Positions 11,501-18,824 of a stretch of DNA of 32,139 nucleotides are shown piece after piece. The DNA is from Pelagophyceae sp. CCMP2097 (Eukaryota > Sar > Pelagophyceae). The stretch's first letter is position 1, and each line of letters opens with the position of its first letter. The stretch is taken from positions 209,729 to 241,867 of the forward strand of contig MU657203.1 in assembly GCA_026770575.1 (NCBI GenBank), given 5' to 3'. The translations under genes and the position numbers were made by a program. The notes under the pieces are model-generated. The model searched no databases. It had not been told where the DNA came from and saw only the letters and a list, made by a program, of their open reading frames with translations.

Positions 11501-14397
11501 AACGGCCCTCGAGGCGGCTCTCCTTTGACGGATCCAAGACGGACCTCGAGACGGTCCTCGAGACGGCCTCGAGGCAGCCCTAGCCCTTTCGATGCTGGCT
11601 CTGGACGGCCCTCTACATCGTCTTCCAGACGACCTTTGGCCACGAGGCGGTCCTGAGACCGCCCCCGAGACGGCCCTGAAGACGGTCCTCGAGACGGCCT
11701 CAAGACGGCCTCGAGGCTGCCCTCGGTCTTCAGACGTCCTCGAGACGGTTCCGTCGAGACGGCCCCCAAGACGGGCTCGAGGCGGCCCTCGAGACGGCCC
11801 CGCAACGATATTCTCGAGGCGGACTCGAGACGGCCCTCGAGAGGGTCTTCAGGCGTCCTCGAGGCGGTTCCGTCGAGGCGGTCCTCTTGAGAAAAACGGG
11901 GAAACACGTCCTTTTTTGTTCAATTCCGACTTGCCCCGGGACCTCACGCCACGAGTACGACGAGTTTGACGGCGGCGTTTGGACGAGAGCCGATTGGGCT
12001 CGCCGATCTCGTCCACCGTGGGCAGACCTAATCGGACTTGATTGACCCGGAGTCAATGCGGATTTCTACTTGCCCCAGCCACATAGGGGCTCGCGGGATC
12101 CTATAGGATACATGGGCTCCTGGGCGAGGCTTGAGCCATTGCAAGGCCGTGCTTCCCGGGTCCTCGGAAAACGTGCCGACCGGGCACTCTTTGGACGGCC
12201 AGTGGCCTCTGCGTGGTCACGAGCGAGGGGGGGGCACTTTCAAGGGCCCTTGCCACGTACGGTCCCTTGCAAGCGTCTGGGCCTTAACAGTGTCCTTCCT
12301 CGCACGGGCCTTGGCAAGCCCCTCGCAAAGGCCCTCTGTCCAGGACGGCCCCTCACTTGTGGCCTCGGTCTCTTGTGGCCTCGGTCTCTCGTGGCGTCGA
12401 ACGCCCCCTCGCGCGGTCCTCGGGCCTCTTGCAAAATGCGCTCCCTCGTACGGGGGCGGGGGCCCTGCAAGGCGTCGCTCGAAAAGGGGCCACTCTAGGG
12501 CCCCGAAGAGGCGGTCCCTCGATGAGGCGGTCCATTCGACGAGGCCTTCGAGGCGGCCCCTCGGTCCCTCGCAAGGCTCCTCGCAAGACGGTCCCTCGAA
12601 AAGGGCCGTGGACAAGCCCTCCGGTGCGATGGCCCGCAAGGCCATTTGCGCAGACGCCCGGATATCCCGTCGTGGTCGAGCCGGGGGTCCGAGAGAGGCG
12701 TTTCGAGCAGAGGAGGCTCTTGGGACAATTCCTTGGCGAGGCCCCTCGCCCTCGCACAATGCCTTGGCGGCAACTGACTCGTTGCACGGGCCCTCGCACG
12801 GTCCCTCGTACGGTGCCTTGCAAGGCCTCTTTCACGGGCGCCGTCGGCCCCTCGCAAAGGACCCCGGTAAGGGTCCTCGCACGGTCCCTTGAGGGCTCCT
12901 CGAAAAGGGCCCTCGAAAAGGGCCCTCGCGTGGCCTCGTGTGAAGTGCAAGGCCCCTCGTACGGCCGTGTTGCTGAAAGGTTTCTGAAAGGTGCCCTTGT
13001 TTTTTACGTAAAGAAAACGTACAAACATACCTGGAGCCAAGGCCGGACAAGGCCCTCCTTGCAACGTCTTCGCAAGGCTCCTCGCTCCTCCAAAGGACCC
13101 CGATGAGGCCACAGGCCCTTGCAAGGCGCCCCTCGCGCAGTCTTTGCGAGACCCCTCAAAAAGTCTTTGCCCCTCAAAAAGGCCCCTTCGCCTCCTGGCC
13201 TCTTCGTCAGCTCCTCGAAAAGGGCGGGCCTGGAAGCAAAGTCCCGGAGCAAGGTCTCGTGGCGGTCCCTCGCAAGGCGCACAGGCCCCTCGAAAAGGGC
13301 CCTCGAAAAGGGAGGCCTCTGGGCGGTCCGTGCCAAGACCCCTTCTGGACATCCTTCGCCCTGGCAAGGCCCGTGCACGTGCACATGTGGGTCGGTCGCA
13401 TGGGATGCAATCTGGGATGCCGTATGGGACCCCATGCGGCGGCTCAGAGGGGACGGCAGCGTCAACGCGCGCGCCGGGCCGGATCGTATGTTGAGGCGTG
13501 GGATCTCGGCCAGGGGGTGCCTCTGGGACTGTCGAAAGGACCTTTGTCCCTGGGGCCGCCTCTGGTGCCACGTCTCTGGGCCCGTTTCCCAGACAGTCTC
13601 CGGGCTCGCCTCCGGGACCGTCTCCGGGCCCGTCGCCGGGCCTGTCTCTAAATTTTCGACGGCTGCAGAGGGCCGTCTCCGGGACCTTTGCAACCCCGGT
13701 GATTCGGCTTTTCTCTGGCTCCGCAAACCAGACACGGCCCTCTCGACGCGGGCGCGACGTCGGGGTGACGTGGGCGCCCCCCTTGAAATCCGTCTCTGGG
13801 GCCGCATTCGGGACCGCCTTTCGGGACAGTCGACGGACCGACGTGCAATACGTGCGGCGGGGCGCCCCGACAAGGTCCATACGGGCAAAATGCCATTTTA
13901 TGATTAAAATACCATTGTGTCTAGGGATCACGGCGACGGTGGACATTTTCATCGCCGCCGCGCTCGCCACCAAACGCGCGCGCAACCTCGCCCACGCCAT
14001 CGTCCACCCCATCGTACGCCCCGCGAGGCCGCCCAACAGCCGTCGGGGGTCTGCGTCGGCCTGCGCAGAGTCTTCGCGTGCCTCGACGCGTGTTGACCTA
14101 GGTGCCAGTCCTCAAGGAAACCCGCGCAGTCGTCCGCAAATACAACGCCAGACTCCGCCAGCGCGTCCTCCAGGAGCCCGAGCTGCGGTGGTGCGTCGAA
14201 AGGCGGGCGGGCCCGCGTCCATGTCTTTGGTGCATCCACTTTGCAGGCTCGACTTCTTCGACGGCCTCCTCGAAGGCCTCCTCGAAGAAGACGAGCTCAA
14301 AGCGTCTTACGCGCTGGACGGGACGCATTTGGACCCCCGATATCTGCAGGAGCTGCTGGCGCCGAAACTGGCCGCGATTCTCCGCGAACAAGCCTGA
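1727..14397 (+). CDS. TPR protein with C-terminal SGNH-hydrolase-like domain, about 13 exons
   Basis: Proposed exons: 1727-2533, 3938-4090, 4240-4369, 6191-6255, 7879-8154, 8361(or 8397)-8465, 8520-8579, 8756-8809, 9786-about 9857, 10192-10309, 13925-14013, 14102-14190 and 14247-14397. Joined, they give an estimated 720 residues. The order is an N-terminal segment, an Ala/Pro/Lys-rich linker (about 100-160), TPR helices (about 160-390), a helical middle region, then an SGNH-like domain. That domain shows GDSH near residue 525 (candidate nucleophile Ser), GEIDCREG near 591 and DGTHLDP near 696 (candidate catalytic Asp and His). In SGNH hydrolases GDS and DxxH supply the triad, so esterase-like activity is possible; the substrate is unknown. 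Phases agree at nearly all junctions. Weak points are the 9857 donor, the exon 6 acceptor and two GC-AG introns. Introns make up nearly 85% of the locus. Confidence 0.75.
2534..3937 (+). repeat. Intron 1 filled with a GGACGGGCCCTCT minisatellite
   Basis: About 1.4 kb. From roughly 2640 to 3420 it is a degenerate tandem array built on a 12-13 bp unit (GGCCCTCTGGAC with a variable G), interrupted by variants such as GGCCCTCTCGAC. The remainder (3420-3937) is GC-rich, has no clear unit, and shows no convincing exon. Open frames on both strands here are long only because the unit lacks stop codons. Confidence 0.7.
3938..4369 (+). CDS. Exons 2 and 3 of the TPR-SGNH gene
   Basis: Exon 2 (3938-4090) follows an ACGTAG acceptor and encodes TPR helices (QAISLIEAVLAKDDRHARG, then ICLYAKVAKLYSKLDDEI), ending before GTCGGC. 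Exon 3 (4240-4369) follows TTTCGCAG and encodes APLRAALAAALEHPGG and AVAFLATI, ending before a good GTAAGG donor in phase 1. An alternative acceptor for exon 3 is CTAG at 4208, but its phase does not match exon 2. The intron between them is about 149 bp and holds no repeat. Confidence 0.65.
4370..6190 (+). repeat. Intron 3 with GGCCGTCTCGAG minisatellite
   Basis: About 1.8 kb. Bases 4560-5060 contain loose GGGCCTCG/CCGTAGACG repeats. Bases 5220-5670 are a clearer array of a 12-bp unit, GGCCGTCTCGAG, which is the reverse complement of the CTCGAGACGGCC unit seen in later introns. A run of CGTCTCGATTTGC occurs three times near 5634-5675. Bases 5700-6180 are unstructured GC-rich sequence. The intron ends at CTTTTAG. 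Confidence 0.7.
6191..6255 (+). CDS. Exon 4 of the TPR-SGNH gene
   Basis: A 65-bp exon between a CTTTTAG acceptor and a GTACGT donor. It starts in phase 1, matching the end of exon 3, and encodes AAYALNLAHAHE, a typical TPR helix. Its last codon joins in phase 0 to exon 5 (VLGASEAAF). It is too short to stand out as an open frame and is called from splice borders and protein continuity. Confidence 0.65.
6256..7878 (+). repeat. Intron 4 with CCTCGAGACGGC minisatellite and duplicated GGGTTTG segment
   Basis: About 1.6 kb. Bases 6530-6880 are an array of the 12-bp CCTCGAGACGGC unit. Bases 6880-7090 hold GGACGGTC variants, and 7190-7560 a longer-period repeat (about 90 bp, with GTGCAGAGGCCGTGCAAGTG-like cores). 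A segment containing GGTCGCGGGTTTGTCGA and GTCGGGTTTGGGCCACGGCC occurs at about 6330-6450 and again at about 7600-7690, in the same orientation, bracketing the arrays. No coding exon is evident. Confidence 0.65.
7879..8465 (+). CDS. Exons 5 and 6 of the TPR-SGNH gene
   Basis: Exon 5 (7879-8154) follows CAACGCAG and encodes EAAFSVCAKFLEAPRQ, a linker, and a hydrophobic helix (ALEVLALLFLLVKLLPLAS). That helix could be buried or membrane-associated. It ends before GTCCGG, a weak donor. Exon 6 ends at 8465 before GTGCGT and encodes NVRNEAAYYCCVAQLVSRKK. Its acceptor is either GAG at 8360 or the CACCAG at 8396. Both keep the frame, and the first adds PLRRSSTTPLHQ. The intron between them (about 206 bp) has no repeat array. 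Confidence 0.65.
8520..8809 (+). CDS. Exons 7 and 8: GDSH nucleophile block of the SGNH-like domain
   Basis: Exon 7 (8520-8579, 20 codons) follows CTCGTAG after a 54-bp intron and encodes VYVCGDSHALAP. GDS matches block I of SGNH hydrolases, with the Ser codon at 8562. Exon 8 (8756-8809, 18 codons) follows CAATAG and encodes AWSVLDVGEEEVLLHPAL, ending before GTGAGA. The intron between them only fits the protein if it starts with GC (8580, GCGCGT), a GC-AG intron. With no splice, exon 7 would reach a TGA after two more codons. Confidence 0.65.
8810..9785 (+). repeat. Intron 8 with GTCGTGGTCC repeats
   Basis: About 1 kb from GTGAGA to CCCTAG. Between about 8870 and 9660 it carries many scattered copies of a motif near TCGTCGTGGTCCGACG, mixed with GCGCCTCGATCCGA variants. 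A 17-bp segment, TCCTCTGACCACTGCAA, is repeated at about 9269 and 9300. The unit differs from the CTCGAGACGG family of the other long introns. Long antisense frames here are consequences of the repeat. Confidence 0.6.
9786..10309 (+). CDS. Exons 9 and 10: GEIDC block of the SGNH-like domain
   Basis: Exon 9 starts at 9786 after CCCTAG and encodes VTGLKHWHLRPACAFYPKRN. It ends near 9857, but the donor is unresolved: GTCTGC or a GC site. Exon 10 (10192-10309) follows CAGGCCAG and encodes VPVGASVIFVLGEIDCREG then ILVAVEKLKYDTIDD. A strand-like hydrophobic run precedes GEIDC, as in the central sheet of SGNH folds. Ending at a GC donor (10310) gives a phase-1 junction that matches exon 11. The open frame otherwise runs 100 bp further into AT-rich DNA. 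Confidence 0.6.
10310..13924 (+). repeat. Intron 10 (3.6 kb): AT-rich island and several minisatellite blocks
   Basis: After the AT-rich block (10370-10620), bases 10740-11900 are a long array of the CTCGAGACGGTC type 12-bp unit. Bases 12120-13350 carry GGGCCCTCGCAAGG and CTCGAAAAGGGCC variants. Bases 13420-13700 carry GTCTCCGGGCCCGTC variants. A short strongly coding-like stretch near 11950 (EYDEFDGGVWTRADW) has no place in the host protein. The intron ends at TGTCTAG. Confidence 0.6.
10370..10620. repeat. AT-rich island with tandem duplication and GAATAT microsatellite
   Basis: Within GC-rich intron sequence, about 250 bp are strongly AT-rich. A unit of about 56 bp (containing AAAACCCTCATGCCTC and CACATTTTTAATAA) is present twice in tandem at about 10423-10530. 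It is followed near 10557-10585 by repeated GAATAT hexamers. No gene is visible. Confidence 0.8.
13925..14397 (+). CDS. Exons 11-13: C-terminal end of the SGNH-like domain
   Basis: Exon 11 (13925-14013, TGTCTAG acceptor, GTACGC donor) encodes TVDIFIAAALATKRARN and AIVHPI. Exon 12 (14102-14190, GACCTAG acceptor, GTGCGT donor) encodes VPVLKETRAVVRKYNARLR. Exon 13 (14247-14397, TTGCAG acceptor) completes a Trp codon across the junction and encodes FFDGLLEG, then DELKASYALDGTHLDPRYL, ending REQA and TGA. DGTHL is the DxxH block of SGNH hydrolases (Asp codon 14317, His codon 14326). Introns 11 and 12 are 88 and 56 bp with no repeats. All three phases agree, so this is the best-supported part of the model. 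Confidence 0.8.
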
Positions 14398-14742
14398 CCG
14401 ACCATCCTCCGCGAACAAGCCCGACCGACCATTCCCAGAGGCCAGCTTCCGAGGCAATTAACTGCGCATCCAAAGCCCTCGGCGGGTTTCCTGCCGGAGC
14501 GTTAAGGGGGTACCCGTAGGGGGTACACCTTCTGAAGGGCGATTGTTTTTTTGTTTTTTTATAAAGATTTTCTAGCGATAAACGGGTTTTCCTGCGATTT
14601 CGGCAATAGTTTGCAGAAAACTTGAAGCTTATCGCACGTCCCCGCGCGGGTCCCTGGGAACCCTCCCGTGCGTTTACGCGTGACAGTTTGGGCAAGAGGT
14701 ATTTGGTTTGCTTAGATTCTGTGTGAAAATTAACCAAAACTA
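14398..14742. other. 3' flank of the TPR-SGNH gene
   Basis: The stop codon is followed by a repeated CCGACCGACCAT motif and a GGGTACCCGTAGGGGGTACACC inverted pair near 14505-14527. A T-rich stretch (about 14544-14575) and a fall in GC content come next. I see no gene and no canonical polyadenylation signal. Confidence 0.4.
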
Positions 14743-14744
14743 TA

Positions 14745-14943
14745 GGAAGTTCCTGCCCCAATTAGAATCTGGCCCCAATTAGAATCCAATCTGCCCTATC
14801 AGGTGACTTGAAAATATAATATGTTCAGAAAAAGAAATTTTGAACCAATCACGGAGCTCGAAATTGGGAATATGTTCAGAAAAAGTTAGATTCCAGTTGG
14901 GGCATTTCCGCGAAAGCCGATTCTAATTGGGGCAGGAACTTCC
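14745..14943. mobile_element. MITE with TA target duplication (Tc1/mariner-like)
   Basis: A 199-bp element has perfect terminal inverted repeats beginning GGAAGTTCCTGCCCC and extending through AATTAGAATC (25 bp). It is flanked on both sides by TA (14743-14744 and 14944-14945). TA duplications are typical of Tc1/mariner and pogo families. The motif CCCCAATTAGAATC is repeated just inside the left end, and ATATGTTCAGAAAAAG occurs twice internally. It has no coding capacity, so it would need a transposase from elsewhere. Confidence 0.85.
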
Positions 14944-14945
14944 TA

Positions 14946-15270
14946 AGCTAGCGGCGCAAGACAGTACATTAGTACCCAAAAATGGAAAAGCGCGAAAGAA
15001 GCCGTTTTTGGGCCTATAGCCAGGCCCCAACGCTTGGCCATAGAGTCCAATGAACAGGTGCGCTCGCCCTGTACAAATGGCGCGATGAAGATTGATAGAA
15101 TGACGAAAAACACACGCGTCCACGATAACGACTGAAGTGTAGGTCGCAACACGGCAGCTATAAGTGAGATAACGACGGCCTTAAGAGGCATTAGCCATAC
15201 GAAGAGATGGGCACAAGAGAAATTGGCGCAATCGAAGATGAGAAGAAACTATAAGCATTCTCATGCAACA
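14946..15270. repeat. Duplicated unit, copy 1
   Basis: About 320 bp, diverged but co-linear with 15775-16120. Shared landmarks are GGGCCTATAG, ACGCGT, TGTAGGTC, CAGCTATA, GACGAAGAGATGGG (copy 1 has ACGAAGAGATGGG), AATTGGCGC and GAAACTATAAGC. Copy 1 begins directly at the right border of the TA-flanked MITE. I see no gene in it. Confidence 0.6.
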
Positions 15271-15354
15271 ATGTAACGCTGAACGTGAAAATCGTATGCC
15301 GCCTTGCCAGTGGCGAATGCGCCGGAAATTGCGACTGCGTCACAAGCAACGGCT

Positions 15355-15690
15355 ACGTTAAGAAGCTGCGCCAGCCTGCGGCGGCTGTTTCAAAAGCAGC
15401 GGCAGCTGGAGGCGGCTGCGCCGCCTGCGGCGGCTGCGCCTTCAGTAGCGACAAAAGGAGGCTGCGCTGCGTAGCTGCGCCATCTGCGGCGGCTGCGCCG
15501 TCTGCGGCGGCTACGCCGCCTGCGGCGGCCGCGCCGCATACGTCAGCTGCATAAGACAGCTACGCCTCCTACGGCAGGTGCGCAGCCAAAAGTGACAAAC
15601 GGCGACTGCGACACCTGCGGCGGCTGCGTCGCCTGCTGCGGCAGCATAAAGCGGCGGCGCAGTCTGCGGCGACTGCGTTGCCTGTGGCGG
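15355..15690. repeat. GGCGGCTGCGCC repeat array 1
   Basis: A degenerate array based on GCCGCCTGCGGCGGCTGC (18 bp), with two interrupting AC-rich segments. The unit alternates two 6-bp palindromic stems around 3-base spacers, so neighbouring halves can pair either way. It lies between the two copies of the duplicated unit. Open frames across it reflect a repeat with no stop codons. Confidence 0.75.
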
Positions 15691-15774
15691 GTGTAGAGAC
15701 GTAACGTGCGGGGTCGGGGCGCCACGTAGGAGGCGTTTATCAGCACGAACACGCGCCAGCTTTTGTAGTTGTTA

Positions 15775-16125
15775 AGTAAGAAAACGCTGGGAAGCGTCGA
15801 AAACGTGCATTTTCGGGCCTATAGACTCGCCCATGTTTATGGACGTAAAGTACTATAAACGGGTGCGTTTGCCAGTTGAAGGTGCGACGAATGAGAGGAA
15901 GTAAACACAAAGAACAAACGCGTGCGCGATACGGACGGACTTGTAGGTCCTCATACGTCAGCTATAGGTGTGATATTAATGCCATTAAGGGGCATAAGAG
16001 TGACGAAGAGATGGGAACAAAAAGAATTGGCGCTTGCAGAGGGGTGAAAAACCACCTGATCCAAGAAAGCGCTTGCAGAGGGCCGAGGGGTGAGGAAACT
16101 ATAAGCCACCTCACGTGATACTTCC
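15775..16125. repeat. Duplicated unit, copy 2
   Basis: This copy is diverged but co-linear with 14946-15270 and, like it, is followed at its right end by an array of GGCGGC-type 18-bp repeats. It contains an internal repeat of GCGCTTGCAGAGGG at about 16031 and 16069. No gene is evident. Confidence 0.6.
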
Positions 16126-16129
16126 AAGT

Positions 16130-17480
16130 TCGGCGGCTACGCCACATTCGGCGGCTGAGCCGCCTTCTGCAGCTGAGCCGCCTTCTGCGGCTATGCCGCC
16201 TTCGGCGGCTAAGCCACAATCGGCGGCTACGCCGCCCTCGGCGGCTGAACCGCCTTCGGCGGCTACGCCGCACTCGGCGGATACGCCGAACTAGGCGGCT
16301 ACGCCGCCATCGGCGGCTACGCAACCATCGGCGGCTGAACCTCCTTCGGCGGCTACGCCGCCATAGGCGGTTGAACCGCCTTCGGCGGCTAGGCCGCCAT
16401 CGGCAGCTGAGCCGCCTTCGGCAGCTACGTCGCCATCGGCGGCTGAGCCGCCTTCGGCGGCTACGCCGCCCTCGGCGACTAAGCAGCCCCCGGCGACTAC
16501 GCCGCCGTCAGCGGCTACGCCGCCTTCGGCGGCTGAACCGCCTTCGGCGGCTACGCCGCACACGGCGGATACGCCGAACTAGGCGGCTACGCCGCCATCG
16601 GCGGCTGAGCCGCGTTCGGCGGCTACGCCGCCCTCAGCGGCTACGCCGCCTTCGGCCGCTACGCCGACTTCGGTGGCTGAGCCGCCTTTGGCGGTAGAGC
16701 CGCTTTCGGCGGCTACGCCGACTTCGGTGGTAGAGCCGCCTTCGGCAGCTGAGACGCATTCGGCGGTAGAGCCGCCTTCGGCGGCTAAGCCGCCTTCGGC
16801 GGTAGAGCCGCCTTTGGCGACTACGCCGTCCTCGGCGGCTACGCCGCCTTCGGAGGCTACGCCGCCCTCTGCGGCTACGCCGCCCTCTGCGGCTACGCCG
16901 CCCTCGGCGGCTACGCCATTTTCGGAGGCTACGTCGCCTTCGGTGGCTACGCCGCCTTTGGCGGTAGAGCCGCCTTCGGCGGCTAAGCCGTTTTCGGCGG
17001 TAGAGCCGCCTTCGGCGGTAGAGCCGCCTTCGGCGGTGGAGTCTCCTTCGGCGGTAGAGCCGCCTTCGGCGGCTACGCCGCCTTTGGTGGTAGAGCCGCC
17101 TTCGGTGGCTACGCCGCCTTTGGCGGTAGAGCCGCCTTCGGTGGCTACGCCACCTTTGGCGGTAGAGCCGCCTTCGGCGGCTACGTTGTTTTCGGCGGTA
17201 GAGCCGCCTTCGGCGGTGGAGCCGCCTTCGGCCGTAGAGCCGCCTTCGGCGGCTAAGCCGCTTTCGGAGGCTACGCCGCTTTCGGCGGCTACGCCGCCTT
17301 GGGCGGTAGAGCCGCCTTCGGCGGCTGAGCCGCTTTCGGCGGCTACGTGGCCTTCGGCGGCTACGCCGCCTTCGGCGGCTGAGCCGCCTTCAGCGGCTAC
17401 GCCGCTTTTCTGCGGCTACGCCGCCTTCGGCGGCTACGCCGCCTTCGTCGGCTGAGCCGCCTTCGGCGGATACGCAGCCT
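16130..17480. repeat. 18-bp self-complementary minisatellite array 2
   Basis: About 1.35 kb, or roughly 75 units, of GCCGCCTTCGGCGGCTAC. Each unit is made of two half-units, GCCGCC-TTC-GGCGGC and GGCGGC-TAC-GCCGCC, that each form a 6-bp stem with a 3-base loop. A variant with GGTAGAGCC in place of GGCTACGCC becomes frequent after about 16690. The array is open in several frames on both strands (for instance a PPSAAT hexapeptide frame on plus at 16673-17455). I do not call these genes, because the coding potential comes from the unit. Confidence 0.9.
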
Positions 17481-17487
17481 TTTGCGG

Positions 17488-17639
17488 CTACGCTGACTTG
17501 CTCTTCCCGGGAAAGTGCGTCTCCGTCGAAGCGGCCGACACCGAAATACCATCACCCTCGACGCACACACACTCGAGGTTGCCCCAAAGGAGGGCGGACC
17601 AGGCAGCTTCGACTTGACGGCCCAGGGATGGTACCGGCG
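17488..17639 (-). CDS. Probable orphan last exon of a leftward gene
   Basis: Read on minus, a pyrimidine-rich tract (CCTCCTCGCCCTCATTAAG) ends in an AG at 17641-17640, followed by about 49 codons to a TAG at 17490-17488. The peptide is coding-like: VPSLGRQVEAAWSALLWGN, then ECVCVEGDGISVSAASTET, ending HFPGKSKSA. I do not recognise the family. Upstream on this strand lie only dispersed repeats, so the preceding exons are either far away or lost. The 18-bp array begins right after the stop codon. It could be a gene fragment. Confidence 0.45.
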
Positions 17640-17689
17640 CTTAATGAGGGCGAGGAGGTGATGCACGAACGGGGAATTGGAGCTCCGTT

Positions 17690-17960
17690 CCACGAGAGCA
17701 TCGGTCCGTTCGCACTCCGTGATGGACTTAAGGCCCCATTTTAGACTTGATAAATTCCAAAAAGATGGCTTATTGACAATTCCAAGTCACGAAGAGAAAG
17801 ATTTTACAAAGTTTGAGATTCTTCGAACTTGGGCGGCCAGTAACTTAGCTTTGCCTATGGTCACAGGCGACGGATATGGAGAGCCCTCAACCTCCTCTTT
17901 CGAGCTCCTCTTTCGAGCGCTCTAGTCAGTGATCACAAAGCTGCCCGGAGAGTTGAGCTA
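17690..17960. repeat. Dispersed repeat R plus foldback P, copy 1
   Basis: This contains the R sequence (GTCCGTTCGCACTCCGTGATGG, TTTTAGACTTGATAAATTCC, GGCTTATTGACAATTCC) followed by a degraded copy of the P foldback (TGGTCACAGGCGACGG to CTGCCCGGAGAGTTGAG). The same R-P order recurs at about 21405-21636 and 23150-23510. It is not coding in any convincing frame. Confidence 0.65.
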
Positions 17961-18246
17961 CAGGTTGCCAAAGTTCGTGGCAGCCATGTAATGTAATGTA
18001 ATTAAAATCACAGGATGTCCAGTCCCGAGGGACCTTCTCCTGGCCTAGTCAGATCAACCAACTTAGCACGAATTTGATAGGTTTTAATTTAAACAAGAAT
18101 CGATAAATGAAAGTATCAACAAAATGGGGAGTATTATCATACATGATGAAATCAACCTTAGCATGAATTGAAAGAGAATCAAAAAGAGGAATCTTCTCGC
18201 TTATTTTGCTAAAATATTCCTGACGTCATACTTTGGCGACCTATAA

Positions 18247-18355
18247 CTCAGCTCCCCGGGCATGCATATGGTCACGGCCGACGGATTTGGGAAGCCCTGC
18301 TTCCCCTCTTTCCAACGCCGTCGACTATGACCATGGCGTAGCCCGGGGAGCTGAG
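18247..18355. repeat. Foldback element P, copy 2 (best preserved)
   Basis: A 109-bp imperfect palindrome. The outer arms CTCAGCTCCCCGGGC and GCCCGGGGAGCTGAG are perfect. Inner arms pair ATGGTCACGGCCGACGG with CCGTCGACTATGACCAT, leaving a loop of about 40 bases rich in GAAGCCCTGCTTCCCCTC. Six related copies lie nearby. It is probably a MITE-like foldback; I see no clear target duplication. Confidence 0.75.
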
Positions 18356-18550
18356 ATTTAGTCGCACCCTTTTCGAGTACCCTCATCGGTTCTCGCCCCG
18401 TGAGTAGTTGCTATAGGGGAAATACTGGCTCGGGACCAGTGGAGAGGCAACCCAGAATGTGTAGGAATGTTCAACGAGCAAAAGTAACGGCGTCGGGGCG
18501 CGGAAACGCCCGAAGCAGGTCAAAATCAGTCCAACTTTGGCCACCTAGAA

Positions 18551-18660
18551 TTCAGCCCTCCGGGCATGCACACATGGTCACTGGCGACGGATTTGGGAAG
18601 CCCTGCTTCCCCTCTTTTCAACGCCGTCGCCTGTGACCATGTGCAGCCCGGAGAGCTGAG
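18551..18660. repeat. Foldback element P, copy 3
   Basis: Arms TTCAGCCCTCCGGGCATG and CCCGGAGAGCTGAG, inner arms CATGGTCACTGGCGACGG and CCGTCGCCTGTGACCATG. The latter pair is nearly perfect and has covarying ends relative to copy 2 (CTGGCGACGG/CCGTCGCCTG). Confidence 0.7.
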
Positions 18661-18824
18661 AGTCGATGCTCCAAAGTAGTACTTTTTCTGCGCATTCCCT
18701 CTCCTACCGCGGCCGAGCCTTATGCCGGCCAATAGACTCTTTTTAGCAAACACATTCTCGATTTTTCTCGTTAACCGATTTTCCTCTGAACACACACCAC
18801 TCCAGGATTCAGAAAGGCGCCTTG

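Noticed and set aside
11930..12010. Possible exon EYDEFDGGVWTRADW inside intron 10
   Set aside because: It looks coding but is only about 20 codons, lacks clear splice borders, and would break the phase-matched join of exons 10 and 11. It may be a relic of another gene.
16291..17455. Long open frames on both strands (PPSAAT and VAAEGGSA repeats) as repetitive proteins
   Set aside because: The frames are open because the 18-bp unit has no stop in several phases. They start and end arbitrarily within the array and have no signal, flanking exon or codon bias.
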